A stretch of 64,000 nt of DNA from an uncultured Bacteroidales bacterium. Its GTDB lineage: Bacteria; Bacteroidota; Bacteroidia; Bacteroidales; Bacteroidaceae. Below the pieces are notes generated by a model, which saw nothing but the letters and a program-made list of their open reading frames with translations, did no database searches and was not told the DNA's origin. The DNA lies in NCBI GenBank assembly GCA_902778625.1, contig CACYYM010000002.1, positions 1-64,000 of the forward strand. Reading direction: 5' to 3'. The translations under genes were made by a program, and so were the position numbers. Below are positions 18,110 through 27,516 of the stretch, one piece after another (position 1 is the stretch's first letter; each line of letters starts with the position of its first letter).

Positions 18110-20026
18110 TCAGGCGGGAGACTTTTTCTCTCTCAGGACGGCAAGCACGATGTCGGAAACCATCTGTTTGAGTTCATCGAGGAAGGTACGGGCTTCATAT
18201 TCGTGGCGTTCTATTTGTCGCAGTTTCTTCTCCCAGCGGCCTGTAAGTTCTGCGCTCTTGAGAAGTTCCTCGTGAATGAGGTCGATGAGCTCGAAGCCTG
18301 TCTGTGTAGGGTGTAGCGAAGAACGTTCCCTGCGAATATAGTGGCGACGGATGAGTGTCTCGATGATAGCGGCTCTGGTACTCGGACGACCAATGCCATT
18401 CTCCTTGAGCGCATCACGGAGTTCTTCGTCCTCTACGGTTTTGCCAGCCGTTTCCATTGCTCGCAGCAAAGTGGCGTCGGTATATGGCTTCGGAGGCGTC
18501 GTCCATTTTTCAGAGAGTGAAGGAATGTGTGGCCCGCTTTCGCCTTTCTCGAAGACAGGAAGGGATGCTTGTTCGCTGTCTTCCTCACTTGTTTCAACCT
18601 TCTTCTTGAAAACCACTCTCCATCCTTCTTCGATGATGACTTTGCCTGTGGTGCGGAAGAGTATTTGCTTGTCGCCGGAGGGCTTCACTTCGCCCATGAC
18701 GGTTGTTGTCTCGAACTTGCAATCATCATAAAAGGCAGCAATAAAAGCACGTGCCACAAGGTCGAACACCTTCTGCTCCAGCTCTGGGAGACCTTGGGGA
18801 ATGACGCCAGTGGGGATGATGGCATGGTGGTCGGTCACCTTCGAGTTGTCGAATACTTTCTTCGATTTGCGTAACGGCTTTCCTCCACCAAGTGGACGTA
18901 TCAGGTCGGCATAGGGAGCCACGCCTGCGAACTTGGTCTGATAGAGGCCGTTCATCGTCTGCGGACACTTTGCATAGACATCGTCGGGCAGGAAAGTCGT
19001 ATCCACACGCGGATAGGTCGTTACTTTCTTCTCGTAGAGGCTTTGGATGATGGAGAGCGTCTGCTCTGCCGAAAGTCCGAGTTTCTTGTTGCAATCCACC
19101 TGAAGTCCTGTCAAGTCATAGAGCCTTGGCGGTGCTTCCGTGCCTTTCTTCTTTTCGACGGAAAGGACGGTGAATGGCTTTTCCTTGATGAGGTCGAGAA
19201 CGGAGTTGCCTTCGGCCTCTGTGGCATATTCGAGAGGCTTGTAGATGATGCCCTTAGACTTCTGCTTCTTGCCCTTTTCAGCAGCGGCAGCAACGGCAGC
19301 AGCGTCTTCCGCTTCGGCCTCTTCGTCGCGTTCAATCGCATTGAACTTTGTGTCGCGATAGAGTGTTGAGAGCACCCACGACTGACGTGGGACGAAGTTG
19401 TCAATCTCCCTCTGCCGGGCAACCACGAGGGCGAGGGTAGGGGTTTGCACTCTGCCCACACTAAGCACCTGACGTTTGCCAGCGGCGTACTTCTGTGTAT
19501 AGAGTCGCGTGGCGTTCATGCCTAAAAGCCAGTCGCCGATGGCCCGCATGAGTCCTGCCTCGTAGAGTCCTTGGTAGGCACTTTGGTCCTTGAGCGTTTG
19601 GAAGCCTTCGCGAATGGCTTCCTCCGTCAGGCTGTTCACCCAAAGTCGCTTCACGGGGCACCTCGCTCCCGCCTTCTGCATCACCCATCGCTGTATGAGT
19701 TCGCCCTCCTGCCCAGCATCGCCGCAGTTGATGATTTCATCGGCCTTCTGCATCAGTCCCTCGATGATGTGGAACTGCTTCTCGACGCCTTTGTCCTGCT
19801 TGAGCTTGATGCCGAAGCGAGGTGGAATCATAGGCAGCTGGCCGAGGCTCCAACTCTTCCACATCGGCGTGTATTCGTGCGGCTCCTTGAGTTCGCACAG
19901 ATGGCCGAACGTCCAAGTCACCTGATATCCGTTGCCCTCCAAGTAGCCGTCCTTCTGCGTCTTAGCTCCGAGTACATTGGCTATTTCACGAGCCACAGAG
20001 GGCTTCTCGGCTATACAAACCACCAT
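18110..20026 (-). CDS. topB: DNA topoisomerase III
   Basis: 638 residues. A type IA topoisomerase that relaxes and decatenates DNA. The Toprim start VVCIAEKPSVAREIANVLG, the metal-binding segment NCGDAGQEGELIQRWV, the catalytic tyrosine region KKVTTYPRVDTTFLPDD and the late motif ENGIGRPSTRAAIIETLI are visible. No C-terminal zinc fingers are present. The start at 20026 was chosen over one 63 bp upstream because the extension is encoded by CAAATTGT word repeats and VVCIAEKPSV is the usual N-terminus. A promoter for it lies at 20067-20074 on the minus strand. Confidence 0.96.
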   Translation of the reverse strand: MVVCIAEKPSVAREIANVLGAKTQKDGYLEGNGYQVTWTFGHLCELKEPHEYTPMWKSWSLGQLPMIPPRFGIKLKQDKGVEKQFHIIEGLMQKADEIINCGDAGQEGELIQRWVMQKAGARCPVKRLWVNSLTEEAIREGFQTLKDQSAYQGLYEAGLMRAIGDWLLGMNATRLYTQKYAAGKRQVLSVGRVQTPTLALVVARQREIDNFVPRQSWVLSTLYRDTKFNAIERDEEAEAEDAAAVAAAAEKGKKQKSKGIIYKPLEYATEAEGNSVLDLIKEKPFTVLSVEKKKGTEAPPRLYDLTGLQVDCNKKLGLSAEQTLSIIQSLYEKKVTTYPRVDTTFLPDDVYAKCPQTMNGLYQTKFAGVAPYADLIRPLGGGKPLRKSKKVFDNSKVTDHHAIIPTGVIPQGLPELEQKVFDLVARAFIAAFYDDCKFETTTVMGEVKPSGDKQILFRTTGKVIIEEGWRVVFKKKVETSEEDSEQASLPVFEKGESGPHIPSLSEKWTTPPKPYTDATLLRAMETAGKTVEDEELRDALKENGIGRPSTRAAIIETLIRRHYIRRERSSLHPTQTGFELIDLIHEELLKSAELTGRWEKKLRQIERHEYEARTFLDELKQMVSDIVLAVLREKKSPA

Positions 20027-20066
20027 AATTTGACAATTTGACGATTTTCGGTTTACTATTTTCTTG

Positions 20067-20074
20067 CAAAGGTA
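20067..20074 (-). promoter_or_regulatory. -7 promoter element, topB
   Basis: TACCTTTG on the minus strand (CAAAGGTA on plus), 41 bp before the topB start. It is divergent from the glycosyltransferase promoter 46 bp away. Confidence 0.75.
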
Positions 20075-20084
20075 CGAATATTTT

Positions 20085-20111
20085 TTCAATGTTCAATGTT
20101 CAATGTTCAAT
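20085..20111. repeat. TTCAATG word repeat (almost 4 copies)
   Basis: TTCAATG repeated in tandem with a 7-bp period, in the short DNA between the two divergent promoters. It may be slippage DNA or an operator; the sequence alone does not say. Confidence 0.75.
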
Positions 20112-20120
20112 AAAATTTCG

Positions 20121-20128
20121 TACCTTTG
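20121..20128 (+). promoter_or_regulatory. -7 promoter element, glycosyltransferase; very short leader
   Basis: TACCTTTG in CGTACCTTTGCATC. Only 8 bp separate it from the ATG at 20137, so the mRNA should have a leader of about 5 nt. Confidence 0.75.
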
Positions 20129-20136
20129 CATCAATT

Positions 20137-21021
20137 ATGACGCCACTTGTCTCTTTCATCATCACCTATCACAACGAGTCGGATGCTTTTCTGCAGGCTT
20201 GTTTGGATAGTATTCGGGCACATCGTTTTGCAGAGGATGAGGCAGAGATTATCGTGGTGGATGATGGCAGCGAGACGCCTCTTGCGCTTGATTATCCGTT
20301 GTCGGCAATCCGTCACCGATTGATTCGTCAGGAGCATGCGGGGTTGTCAGTGGCTCGAAATACGGGCATCGAAGCTGCCAAAGGCCAGTACATACAATTC
20401 GTTGATGCCGATGACCAACTTGTGCCCGATGCCTTCGAAACCGTGTTGGGTCAGTTGAGAGGGGAGAGTGCGGATGTCGTTCTTTTTCGTTCAATGCGAA
20501 CGCTTTCCCGCAAAAACGCTCCTCCAAAGGGTAAGCAGGGAGGGGGCTTTGATGGCGCATCGTTCCTTCGGCGCCGTAACCTTCGTGCCGCTGCTTGGGG
20601 CTATGCTTTCAAACGTGAGATTCTTGGCGATTTGCGCTTCCGTCCGGGCTTGCTTCACGAGGATGAGCTCTTCACACCGCAACTCTTTTTGAGGGCAAAG
20701 TCTCTCGTCGAGCTCAAGGTCAAAGCCTATTTCTACCGTCAGCACTCGGGGACCATCACAAGTTCTAAGTCGCCTATCAGAGTGCAGATGCGCCTCAATG
20801 ATATTCGTTTTATCATCAGAGAGTTACGTTCTTTTGATAATCCTGTGCTTGAACGCCGTATTCGTCAGCTTACGGTGGATTATCTGCAGAAGACTTGGAC
20901 GCTGACGAGGAGCCTGCGCGAACTTCGTCGACGGTCGAAAGAACTTCGTCGTGAGGGCTTCCTGCCGCTTCCCGTTCGCTGCTATTCGCTTCGCTACCTG
21001 CTTACCAGCCTTGTGTTCTGA
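20137..21021 (+). CDS. Family 2 glycosyltransferase
   Basis: 294 residues. A GT-A fold: LVSFIITYHNESDAFLQACL, the nucleotide-binding EIIVVDDGSETPL, GLSVARNTGIEAAKGQYIQF and the metal-binding VDADDQLVPDAF. A conserved HEDELFTPQLF near residue 175 is typical of surface-polysaccharide transferases. The sugar is unknown. The start directly behind the promoter gives MTPLVSFIITYHN; the upstream frame runs through the promoter. The basic C-terminus (RSLRELRRRSKELRRE) may touch the membrane. It is a single gene, not in a polysaccharide cluster. Confidence 0.92.
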   Translation: MTPLVSFIITYHNESDAFLQACLDSIRAHRFAEDEAEIIVVDDGSETPLALDYPLSAIRHRLIRQEHAGLSVARNTGIEAAKGQYIQFVDADDQLVPDAFETVLGQLRGESADVVLFRSMRTLSRKNAPPKGKQGGGFDGASFLRRRNLRAAAWGYAFKREILGDLRFRPGLLHEDELFTPQLFLRAKSLVELKVKAYFYRQHSGTITSSKSPIRVQMRLNDIRFIIRELRSFDNPVLERRIRQLTVDYLQKTWTLTRSLRELRRRSKELRREGFLPLPVRCYSLRYLLTSLVF

Positions 21022-21073
21022 ATTGCAGTCAGAGCTGTCAGGAACCGTTTTCAATATGTCAATTTCTAATGGG

Positions 21074-21101
21074 ATAGGGATGCGCCGCTGCGTGTCCCTA
21101 T
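21074..21101. terminator. Hairpin after the glycosyltransferase gene
   Basis: ATAGGGATGCG (21074-21084) can pair with CGTGTCCCTAT (21091-21101), an 11-bp stem with two G-T pairs and a 6-nt loop. No clear T tract follows, so termination is probable rather than certain. Confidence 0.45.
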
Positions 21102-21207
21102 TCATATATTGTGGAGTGCTGGCAAACTCAGCGTGTTGTGTTGGCAAACTCAGCGTGTTGTGTTGGCAAACTCAGCGTGTTATGTTGGCAGACTCGGCGT
21201 GTTGTGT
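21098..21207. repeat. 22-bp dyad repeat array C (4 clear units, 1 decayed)
   Basis: Units at 21120, 21142, 21164 and 21186 are almost identical, each holding TGGCAAACTCAGCGTGTT. A decayed unit precedes at 21098. The array lies about 100 bp after the glycosyltransferase stop. Confidence 0.9.
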
Positions 21208-21244
21208 GTTCATTCGCACTGGTGTGGAATTTCTAAATCCAATG

Positions 21245-21252
21245 CAAAGGTA
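21245..21252 (-). promoter_or_regulatory. Minus-strand -7 element with no gene behind it
   Basis: CAAAGGTA on plus, TACCTTTG on minus, in the full context TGCAAAGGTACGA. Transcription would run left through repeat array C and into the end of the glycosyltransferase gene. No minus-strand gene is evident there. Confidence 0.55.
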
Positions 21253-21347
21253 CGACATTTTCAAGTGGCATTGAAAACTTCTGCAAACTTGTGAAAAGAT
21301 TTGAAATAATAAGCAAAGATTTTCTTGCAAATGTCAGGATTTTTTTG

Positions 21348-21355
21348 TACCTTTG
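21348..21355 (+). promoter_or_regulatory. -7 promoter element, DUF4248-like gene
   Basis: TACCTTTG in TTTGTACCTTTGTAGC, 29 bp before the small gene. Confidence 0.75.
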
Positions 21356-21384
21356 TAGCATATAACCAATAACATCAAAGTACA

Positions 21385-21564
21385 ATGAAAAGCGCATACA
21401 AAAACGAATTGGCAGACGCTGCAGGGGTGAGTTACACAACCTTTTATCGCTGGCTCAGCAGCAAACGCGAAGACCTTGCAATTTTCGGAGTAAAACCCAC
21501 CGCGAAGATGCTGCCGCCCCGTGCCGTAGAGTGGATTTGCCGTGAGTATGGCATCGACTATTGA
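21385..21564 (+). CDS. Small helix-turn-helix protein, DUF4248-like
   Basis: 59 residues. It starts MKSAYKNELADAAGVSYTTF, which reads as a helix-turn-helix (ELADAAGVS then TTFYRWLSS), and ends in PPRAVEWICREYGIDY. This layout, with LA near the start, RWL in the middle and a late recognition-like helix before YG, resembles the DUF4248 proteins of Bacteroidales, which often sit at the edges of mobile or phage-like islands. It has its own consensus promoter and is the only gene in a 1-kb gap, which supports it being expressed. Its DNA target is unknown. Confidence 0.65.
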   Translation: MKSAYKNELADAAGVSYTTFYRWLSSKREDLAIFGVKPTAKMLPPRAVEWICREYGIDY

Positions 21565-21566
21565 CA

Positions 21567-21592
21567 TTGGACAGATTGGACAGATTGGACAG
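21567..21592 (+). repeat. TTGGACAG direct repeat, left arm
   Basis: Three copies of a 9-bp unit TTGGACAGA, starting 3 bp after the small gene. The complementary copies lie at 21704-21728. Confidence 0.85.
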
Positions 21593-21703
21593 CCGTTTCG
21601 GAACACACAACACACATGGTGCTTATATATAATATATTTATTAAACAACTAATACATGATATATATAGTATATAAGGTCCCACTCACCTCTCTTTTTTCC
21701 TCG

Positions 21704-21728
21704 TGTCCAAACTGTCCAAACTGTCCAA
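21704..21728 (-). repeat. CTGTCCAA direct repeat, right arm (inverted copy)
   Basis: Three copies of TGTCCAAAC, the inverse of the left arm. The two arms enclose about 110 bp of very AT-rich DNA (ATATATAATATATTT). Together they could form a long imperfect hairpin or mark the ends of a lost element. Confidence 0.85.
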
Positions 21729-21987
21729 TTTGTTCAATGACTCAGCCCGGCTGCGGCATGAGGGTGGGTGTTTTATCAGTACAAGACATCTTATTAAATT
21801 TTGTTAATCATACACATGCATTGCAGGCCGGACTCTCTCCCAAGTGTTTAAAAATCGCCCATTTCATCGAGAATTTTGACATTATTTAGAGGATAAGTTG
21901 ATACGCCTTTGATTGTCATTAAAATCGATTTTGCATAGATAGCGTAAAAATTTATGTTGAAAACGATGAAATGTGAATAGAATTTCG

Positions 21988-21995
21988 TAACTTTG
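21988..21995 (+). promoter_or_regulatory. -7 promoter element, lepA
   Basis: TAACTTTG in CGTAACTTTGCAAAGC, 24 bp before the lepA ATG. Confidence 0.8.
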
Positions 21996-22019
21996 CAAAG
22001 CAAATTATAGGCTTATTTC

Positions 22020-23801
22020 ATGCAAAACATCAGAAATTTCTGCATCATTGCCCACATCGATCACGGAAAGAGTACACTGGCTGACCGTCTGCTGGAGTAC
22101 ACAAAGACCATTACCGTGACCAAAGGGCAGATGCTCGACGATATGGACCTCGAACAAGAGCGCGGCATCACCATCAAAAGTCACGCGATTCAAATGGAAT
22201 ACACGCTCGACGGACAGAAATACATCCTCAACCTTATCGACACTCCGGGACACGTTGACTTCAGTTACGAGGTTTCGCGAAGCATTGCTGCTTGCGAGGG
22301 TGCTCTGCTGGTCGTTGATGCCACGCAAGGTGTTCAGGCTCAGACTATTAGCAACCTCTATATGGCTATTGACCACGACCTCGAAATCATCCCCGTCATC
22401 AATAAATGCGACATGCCGAATGCGATGCCCGAAGAGGTGGAGGACGAAATCGTTGACCTGCTTGGCTGCAAACACGAGGAAATCATCCGTGCAAGCGGTA
22501 AGACCGGAATGGGTGTGGAGGATATCCTCAGGGCAGTTGTGGAGCGCATTCCCTGTCCCAAAGGCAACGAGAAAGCTCCCCTGCAAGCCCTCATTTTCGA
22601 CTCGGTTTTCAACTCGTTCCGTGGCATTATCGCTTACTTCAAAATCGTCAACGGCACGATGCGAAGCGGCGACCAAGTGCAGTTCATCAATACGGGAAAG
22701 GAGTACAAAGCCGACGAAATAGGAGTTCTGAAGATGGATATGGTGCCCAGAAACGTCCTTCATTGCGGCGATGTAGGCTACATAGTCAGCGGCATCAAAA
22801 CGGCAACTGAGGTCAAAGTGGGCGATACGATAACGACCGTTGAAAACCCTTGCAAGGAAGCCATTTCGGGCTTCGAGGAGGTAAAGCCGATGGTCTTTGC
22901 TGGCGTATATCCCATCGAGACAGAGGACTTCGAGAACCTGCGCGCTTCGCTCGAGAAGCTGCAACTCAACGATGCCTCTCTCACCTTCACTCCAGAGAGT
23001 TCCGTGGCCCTGGGGTTCGGATTCCGATGCGGTTTCCTCGGCCTTTTGCACATGGAAATCATTCAGGAGAGGCTCGACCGCGAGTTCAACATGGACGTCA
23101 TCACCACCGTCCCCAACGTTTCGTATCTCGTTTATGACAAGCAAGGACAGATGCAGGAGGTGCACAATCCGAGCGGAATGCCCGACCAGACGCTCATCGA
23201 CCACATCGAGGAGCCATACATTCACGCTTCCGTCATCACGACGGCCAACTACATCGGGCCCATCATGACACTCTGCCTGGGCAAGCGAGGCGAGCTTCTG
23301 AAGCAGGAATATATCAGCGGAAACCGCGTGGAACTGCAATATGCGATGCCTTTGGGCGAGATAGTCATCGACTTCTACGACAAGCTCAAGAGCATCTCGA
23401 AGGGCTACGCATCCTTCGACTATCATCAGGCAGGCTACCGTCCCAGCAAGCTCGTCAAGATGGACATCCTGCTCAACGGAGAACCCGTCGATGCGCTCTC
23501 CACACTGACGCATTTCGACAACGCCGAGACCTTTGGCCGCCGAATGTGCGAGAAGCTCAAGGAACTTCTGCCGCGCCAGCAGTTCGACATCGCCATACAA
23601 GCTGCCATTGGGGCCAAAATAATTGCCCGAGAGACCGTAAAGCAGGTGCGCAAGGACGTGCTGGCAAAGTGTTATGGCGGTGATGTCAGCCGTAAGCGCA
23701 AGCTCCTCGAGAAGCAGAAGAAAGGCAAGAAACGCATGAAACAAATTGGCAACGTGCAGGTACCGCAGAAAGCCTTCCTTGCCGTGCTGAAATTGGACTG
23801 A
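22020..23801 (+). CDS. lepA: Elongation factor 4 (LepA)
   Basis: 593 residues, full length. A ribosomal GTPase that back-translocates or rescues stalled ribosomes. G motifs: [14 protein letters not shown] (G1), ERGITIKS (G2), DTPGHVDF (G3), NKCDMP (G4). The LepA-specific C-terminal domain is present ([38 protein letters not shown]). The ATG lies just behind a consensus promoter. Confidence 0.98.
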   Translation: MQNIRNFCIIAHIDHGKSTLADRLLEYTKTITVTKGQMLDDMDLEQERGITIKSHAIQMEYTLDGQKYILNLIDTPGHVDFSYEVSRSIAACEGALLVVDATQGVQAQTISNLYMAIDHDLEIIPVINKCDMPNAMPEEVEDEIVDLLGCKHEEIIRASGKTGMGVEDILRAVVERIPCPKGNEKAPLQALIFDSVFNSFRGIIAYFKIVNGTMRSGDQVQFINTGKEYKADEIGVLKMDMVPRNVLHCGDVGYIVSGIKTATEVKVGDTITTVENPCKEAISGFEEVKPMVFAGVYPIETEDFENLRASLEKLQLNDASLTFTPESSVALGFGFRCGFLGLLHMEIIQERLDREFNMDVITTVPNVSYLVYDKQGQMQEVHNPSGMPDQTLIDHIEEPYIHASVITTANYIGPIMTLCLGKRGELLKQEYISGNRVELQYAMPLGEIVIDFYDKLKSISKGYASFDYHQAGYRPSKLVKMDILLNGEPVDALSTLTHFDNAETFGRRMCEKLKELLPRQQFDIAIQAAIGAKIIARETVKQVRKDVLAKCYGGDVSRKRKLLEKQKKGKKRMKQIGNVQVPQKAFLAVLKLD

Positions 23802-23842
23802 CAAGTCCATAGTTTATAGTTTAAGTTAATGGTAATAGCTAA

Positions 23843-24487
23843 ATGGTAAATGTGAGAGACATTGCTCGGGAAATAGCCCGCATCTACTGCCCTTTGACTC
23901 CGCTAGGAGTCGATTTGCTGGCCAGTATCCTCGTTCCCATGAAGTTCCAGAAAGGTGAGACTATTCTGGAGGAAGGGAAGGTTTGCAGTGCCCTTTATTT
24001 TGTCGATAAAGGAATGGTGCGGCAGTACTATTACAAGAACAAGAAGGACGTCACAGAGCACTTCTCCTTCGAGGGCCGCATCGTGTTCTGCATCGAGAGT
24101 TTCCTCAAGCAGGAACCCAGCCGTCTTATCGTCGAGGCACTCGAAAACTCAGTGCTTTATGCCATTCCTCACGACGCTCTCTTTGGCCTCATGGTGCGCA
24201 ATCAAGAGATGGAAATGCTCTATCGGAAGATCCTCGAGCACGTGGCCATCAGCAGCCAGGAACATGCCGACAGCCAGCGCTTTGAGAATGCTGCCGAACG
24301 TTACGAAAGACTTCTGAGAGAGAAGCCCGAAATCATCCTTCGAGCTCCGATGGTTCACATCGCCAGCTTCTTGCAGATGACGCCCGAGACACTTAGCCGT
24401 GTTCGTGGAGCAAGTGCAGGAACAACAAAGAACAATTCACCTCGCGACCTCACTGACCCTTGGTGGACGCGGACTAATACGAAGTAA
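23843..24487 (+). CDS. Crp/Fnr-family transcription regulator
   Basis: 214 residues. An N-terminal cyclic-nucleotide-binding-type barrel (GETILEEGKVCSALYFVDKG, RQYYYKNKKDVTEHFSFEG), a dimerisation helix around 120-150, and a C-terminal helix-turn-helix (HIASFLQMTPETLSRVRG). No cysteine cluster of the Fnr type is visible, so it is probably not an iron-sulfur oxygen sensor. The ligand is unknown; many Bacteroidota members of this group respond to nothing known. It sits 41 bp after lepA and 11 bp before hpt. Confidence 0.88.
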   Translation: MVNVRDIAREIARIYCPLTPLGVDLLASILVPMKFQKGETILEEGKVCSALYFVDKGMVRQYYYKNKKDVTEHFSFEGRIVFCIESFLKQEPSRLIVEALENSVLYAIPHDALFGLMVRNQEMEMLYRKILEHVAISSQEHADSQRFENAAERYERLLREKPEIILRAPMVHIASFLQMTPETLSRVRGASAGTTKNNSPRDLTDPWWTRTNTK

Positions 24488-24498
24488 TAACAACTATT

Positions 24499-25047
24499 AT
24501 GCAAAGAAGTAGAATCCTCAAGGTAAAGGACAAAACCTTCGCCGTAACCCTCTCCGAAAGAACGATAAAAAGTCAAATAAGGCGAGTTGCAGAACAAATC
24601 AATCGCGACTACGAAGGCAAACAACCTGTCTTCTTGGCTGTACTGAACGGCTCGTTCATCTTTGCTGCAGACCTTCTTCGCGAGATTAATGTACCATGCG
24701 AGATTTCATTCATCAAGCTTGCTTCCTACGAAGGTACGACCACGACTGGCAACATCCGCGAGATAATCGGTCTCAACATCGACATCACAGGCCGTCCGGT
24801 TATCATCGTCGAAGATATTGTCGATACGGGACTCACGATGGCTCACATGCTCGAGACGCTTAAACCGCACAACCCAGAGAGCATCGAGATTTGCACACTT
24901 CTGCTCAAGCCAAGCAAACTGCAGGTAAAGCTCGACATACGCTACTGCTGTAAGCAGATTCCCGATGACTTCGTTGTGGGTTACGGCTTGGACTACGACG
25001 GCTTCGGACGCAACACTAAAGACATTTATACTTTAATTCAAAATTGA
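24499..25047 (+). CDS. hpt: Hypoxanthine phosphoribosyltransferase
   Basis: 182 residues. It salvages hypoxanthine and guanine to IMP and GMP. The PRPP-binding motif VIIVEDIVDTGLTMAH and the flexible-loop SYEGTTTTGNI are clear; FVVGYGLDYDGFGRN near the end binds the purine. First gene of an operon with adk, obgE, pgeF and an M23 peptidase. Confidence 0.96.
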   Translation: MQRSRILKVKDKTFAVTLSERTIKSQIRRVAEQINRDYEGKQPVFLAVLNGSFIFAADLLREINVPCEISFIKLASYEGTTTTGNIREIIGLNIDITGRPVIIVEDIVDTGLTMAHMLETLKPHNPESIEICTLLLKPSKLQVKLDIRYCCKQIPDDFVVGYGLDYDGFGRNTKDIYTLIQN

Positions 25048-25074
25048 TAAATCCCCAAAAACAAAATAAAAATA

Positions 25075-25653
25075 ATGAAGAACATCATCATTTTCGGTGC
25101 CCCGGGTTCCGGTAAAGGCACTTACAGCGACGAGATTGTACAGCGTTACGGCATGGGACACATCAGTACTGGCGATGTGCTGCGTGCTGAAATAAAGAAT
25201 GGTACTGAGTTGGGCAAGATTGCTCAGGGTTATATCTCGAATGGTCAGCTCATTCCCGACGACCTCATGATTGAGATTCTTGCTAAGACCTACGACGCTC
25301 AACCTGCAGGTAAAGGTGTTATCTTCGACGGATTCCCTCGCACAATCGCTCAGGCAGAAGCGCTCAAGAAGATGCTTCAGGAGCGCGGTCACGAGCTGGG
25401 CATCATGATAGAACTCGTCGTTGAAGAGGACATCCTGATGTTCCGTCTGCTTCGTCGTGCTAAGGAGCAAGGTCGTGAGGATGACAACGAAGAGACCATC
25501 AAGAAGCGCTTTGCTGTCTATCAGAACCAAACAGCTCCGTTGATTGACTGGTTCGAACGTGAAGGCATCCGCCACACCTTCCGTTGGGCTGACACACCCA
25601 ACAAGGAAGACATGATTGCTTCTATCTTTGCGTTCCTCGACACACAGAAATAA
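25075..25653 (+). CDS. adk: Adenylate kinase
   Basis: 192 residues. It interconverts ATP, ADP and AMP. The P-loop [15 protein letters not shown], the AMP-binding [13 protein letters not shown] and the [12 protein letters not shown] motif are all present. The LID region is short ([20 protein letters not shown]) and has no zinc cysteines. The stop shares one base with the obgE start (TAATG). Confidence 0.97.
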   Translation: MKNIIIFGAPGSGKGTYSDEIVQRYGMGHISTGDVLRAEIKNGTELGKIAQGYISNGQLIPDDLMIEILAKTYDAQPAGKGVIFDGFPRTIAQAEALKKMLQERGHELGIMIELVVEEDILMFRLLRRAKEQGREDDNEETIKKRFAVYQNQTAPLIDWFEREGIRHTFRWADTPNKEDMIASIFAFLDTQK

Positions 25654-26831
25654 TGGCTGAAAGCAACTTCGTAGATTACGTCAAGATATGCTGCCGTTCG
25701 GGTAAAGGTGGCAGAGGTTCTATGCACATGCATCGTGCCAAGTATGTCCCCATGGGCGGACCTGATGGCGGCGATGGTGGGCGTGGGGGTCATGTCTATC
25801 TGCGAGGCAATCACAACTACTGGACGCTTCTGCATCTTCGCTTCGAGCGTCACGTTTTTGCAGGACATGGAGGCAATGGAGGTCCAAGCGGAAGTACAGG
25901 AGCAGATGGTGAGGACCGATACATCGATGTCCCTTGTGGCACCGTTGTCTATGATGCCGAAACGGGCGAATACATATGCGACGTGACCGACGACGGACAG
26001 GTCGTGATGCTCCTCAAGGGCGGTCGGGGCGGTATGGGCAACAAGCATTTCGCCACCGCTACCAATCAGGCTCCGCGTTATGCCCAGCCAGGTGAGCCGA
26101 TGGAAGAGCGAACCGTAATCCTTGAGTTGAAGTTGCTTGCGGACGTCGGTCTCGTGGGCTTCCCCAATGCTGGAAAGAGCACGTTGCTCAGCTCCTTGTC
26201 CAGTGCCCGTCCGAAGATTGCAGGTTATCCCTTCACGACGATGGAGCCTTCGCTCGGTATCGTGTCCTATCGCGACAATCAATCCTTCGTGATGGCGGAC
26301 ATTCCTGGCATCATCGAGGGCGCTTCCGAAGGCAGAGGCTTGGGACTTCGCTTCCTGCGCCACATCGAACGCAACTCCCTCTTGCTCTTCATGGTTCCTG
26401 GTGATACAGACGACATCAAGCATGAGTACGAGGTTCTGCTTGGTGAGCTCCGAAACTTCAACCCCGAAATGCTCGACAAGCAAAGGGTTCTCGCCATCAC
26501 GAAGAGCGACCTCCTTGATGACGAACTGCAGGAGATGCTCTCCGAAGACCTTCCTGACGACCTGCCTTACGTCTTCATAAGTGCTGTTACGGGGAGCGGT
26601 TTGAACCAGCTCAAAGACCTCCTTTGGGCGGCGCTCAACAGTGAGAGCAACAAACTGGCGGCCATCACTCAGCAAGAGACCATCGTGCATCGCAACAAAG
26701 ACCTTGCTGCTTTCCGTCAGGAACTGCTCGACGAGGGTGAAGACGAAGAGATAGAAATCCTTGATGACGATGCCATAGAGGATGCCGACGAGTTGGAGGA
26801 CTTCATCTACGACGAGGATGAAGAAGGGTAA
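25653..26831 (+). CDS. obgE: Obg GTPase (ribosome assembly, stress)
   Basis: 392 residues. The glycine-rich OBG fold ([42 protein letters not shown]) covers about residues 1-160. The GTPase follows with [14 protein letters not shown] (G1), [12 protein letters not shown] (G3) and TKSDLL (G4). The C-terminal 50 residues are strongly acidic (Asp/Glu tail after residue 350), as in many Bacteroidota Obg proteins. It overlaps both adk and pgeF. Confidence 0.97.
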   Translation: MAESNFVDYVKICCRSGKGGRGSMHMHRAKYVPMGGPDGGDGGRGGHVYLRGNHNYWTLLHLRFERHVFAGHGGNGGPSGSTGADGEDRYIDVPCGTVVYDAETGEYICDVTDDGQVVMLLKGGRGGMGNKHFATATNQAPRYAQPGEPMEERTVILELKLLADVGLVGFPNAGKSTLLSSLSSARPKIAGYPFTTMEPSLGIVSYRDNQSFVMADIPGIIEGASEGRGLGLRFLRHIERNSLLLFMVPGDTDDIKHEYEVLLGELRNFNPEMLDKQRVLAITKSDLLDDELQEMLSEDLPDDLPYVFISAVTGSGLNQLKDLLWAALNSESNKLAAITQQETIVHRNKDLAAFRQELLDEGEDEEIEILDDDAIEDADELEDFIYDEDEEG

Positions 26832-27489
26832 CCTCATCATTTACAAGACTCCCGACTGGCTCACGGCTTTCTCGACAGGCAGAGACAGTGGGGTAGAGGC
26901 ACTTGGCTTGAAGCTCGAGGAGCTTGCTTTGCCTCGCCAGGTCCACTCGGATAACGTCCTTTGGATGCACGGAGCAGGCCGTCCTGAAGCGACGGATGCA
27001 GTCATTACAGACAGGCCTGGCCTTTGTGTTTGTGTTAAGACAGCTGATTGCATACCTGTCCTTCTTTATGATACAAAGCAGCGACTTGTGGCAGCCGTTC
27101 ATGCTGGCTGGCGAGGAACAGTGTCTCGAATCGTGCAGAAGACCATTAAGCAGATGCATCCGCTCAATCCCAAAGACCTTCACGCCATCATAGGTCCGGG
27201 CATTTCGCTCGAGCAGTTTGAGGTGGGCGACGAAGTCCATGAGACCTTCAAGTCTGCAGACTTCCCGATGGATAGAATAGCAAAACGCTATCCTTCCGCA
27301 GCTGGAGGCGAGCGTTGGCATCTTGACCTTTGGGAAGCAAACCGTTTCCTCCTTGAAGAAATGGGCGTAGAGGACATCTTCGTTGAAGGAACTTGCACAC
27401 GAACCTCAATGGCCTTCTATAGTGCTCGACGCGAGACAATTAACACAGGACGCAACTACAACGGAATCTTTATAAAGTTGAAAGATTGA
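26818..27489 (+). CDS. pgeF: Purine nucleoside phosphorylase, LACC1/YfiH family
   Basis: 223 residues. The YfiH/LACC1 pattern is visible in [11 protein letters not shown], the copper- or zinc-type site [41 protein letters not shown], and the C-terminal [20 protein letters not shown]. Family members act on purine nucleosides, and E. coli YfiH edits peptidoglycan precursors. The start at 26818 ([11 protein letters not shown]) overlaps obgE by 14 bp. Confidence 0.92.
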   Translation: MKKGNLIIYKTPDWLTAFSTGRDSGVEALGLKLEELALPRQVHSDNVLWMHGAGRPEATDAVITDRPGLCVCVKTADCIPVLLYDTKQRLVAAVHAGWRGTVSRIVQKTIKQMHPLNPKDLHAIIGPGISLEQFEVGDEVHETFKSADFPMDRIAKRYPSAAGGERWHLDLWEANRFLLEEMGVEDIFVEGTCTRTSMAFYSARRETINTGRNYNGIFIKLKD

Positions 27490-27516
27490 AAGTTGAAAAT
27501 TAACGAGTCTAATTCA

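Larger units (their letters stand above)
21022..22019. other. 1-kb gene-poor region with repeats and one small gene
   Basis: Between the glycosyltransferase and lepA. It contains a hairpin, a 22-bp repeat array, an unassigned minus-strand promoter, a 59-codon DUF4248-like gene with its own promoter, a pair of inverted TTGGACAG repeats and an AT-rich segment ending in the lepA promoter. No other convincing coding sequence is seen. Confidence 0.7.

Noticed and set aside
21656-21889. 77-codon frame with Cys-Pro repeats
   Set aside because: The Cys-Pro-Asn pattern comes from the TGTCCAAAC DNA repeat; no ribosome site or promoter is seen.
22005-23810. 601-codon open frame on the minus strand opposite lepA
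   Set aside because: A shadow of the strongly conserved lepA frame; no recognisable protein features.
25521-26840. 439-codon open frame opposite obgE
   Set aside because: Antisense to a clear GTPase gene; composition is not that of a natural protein.
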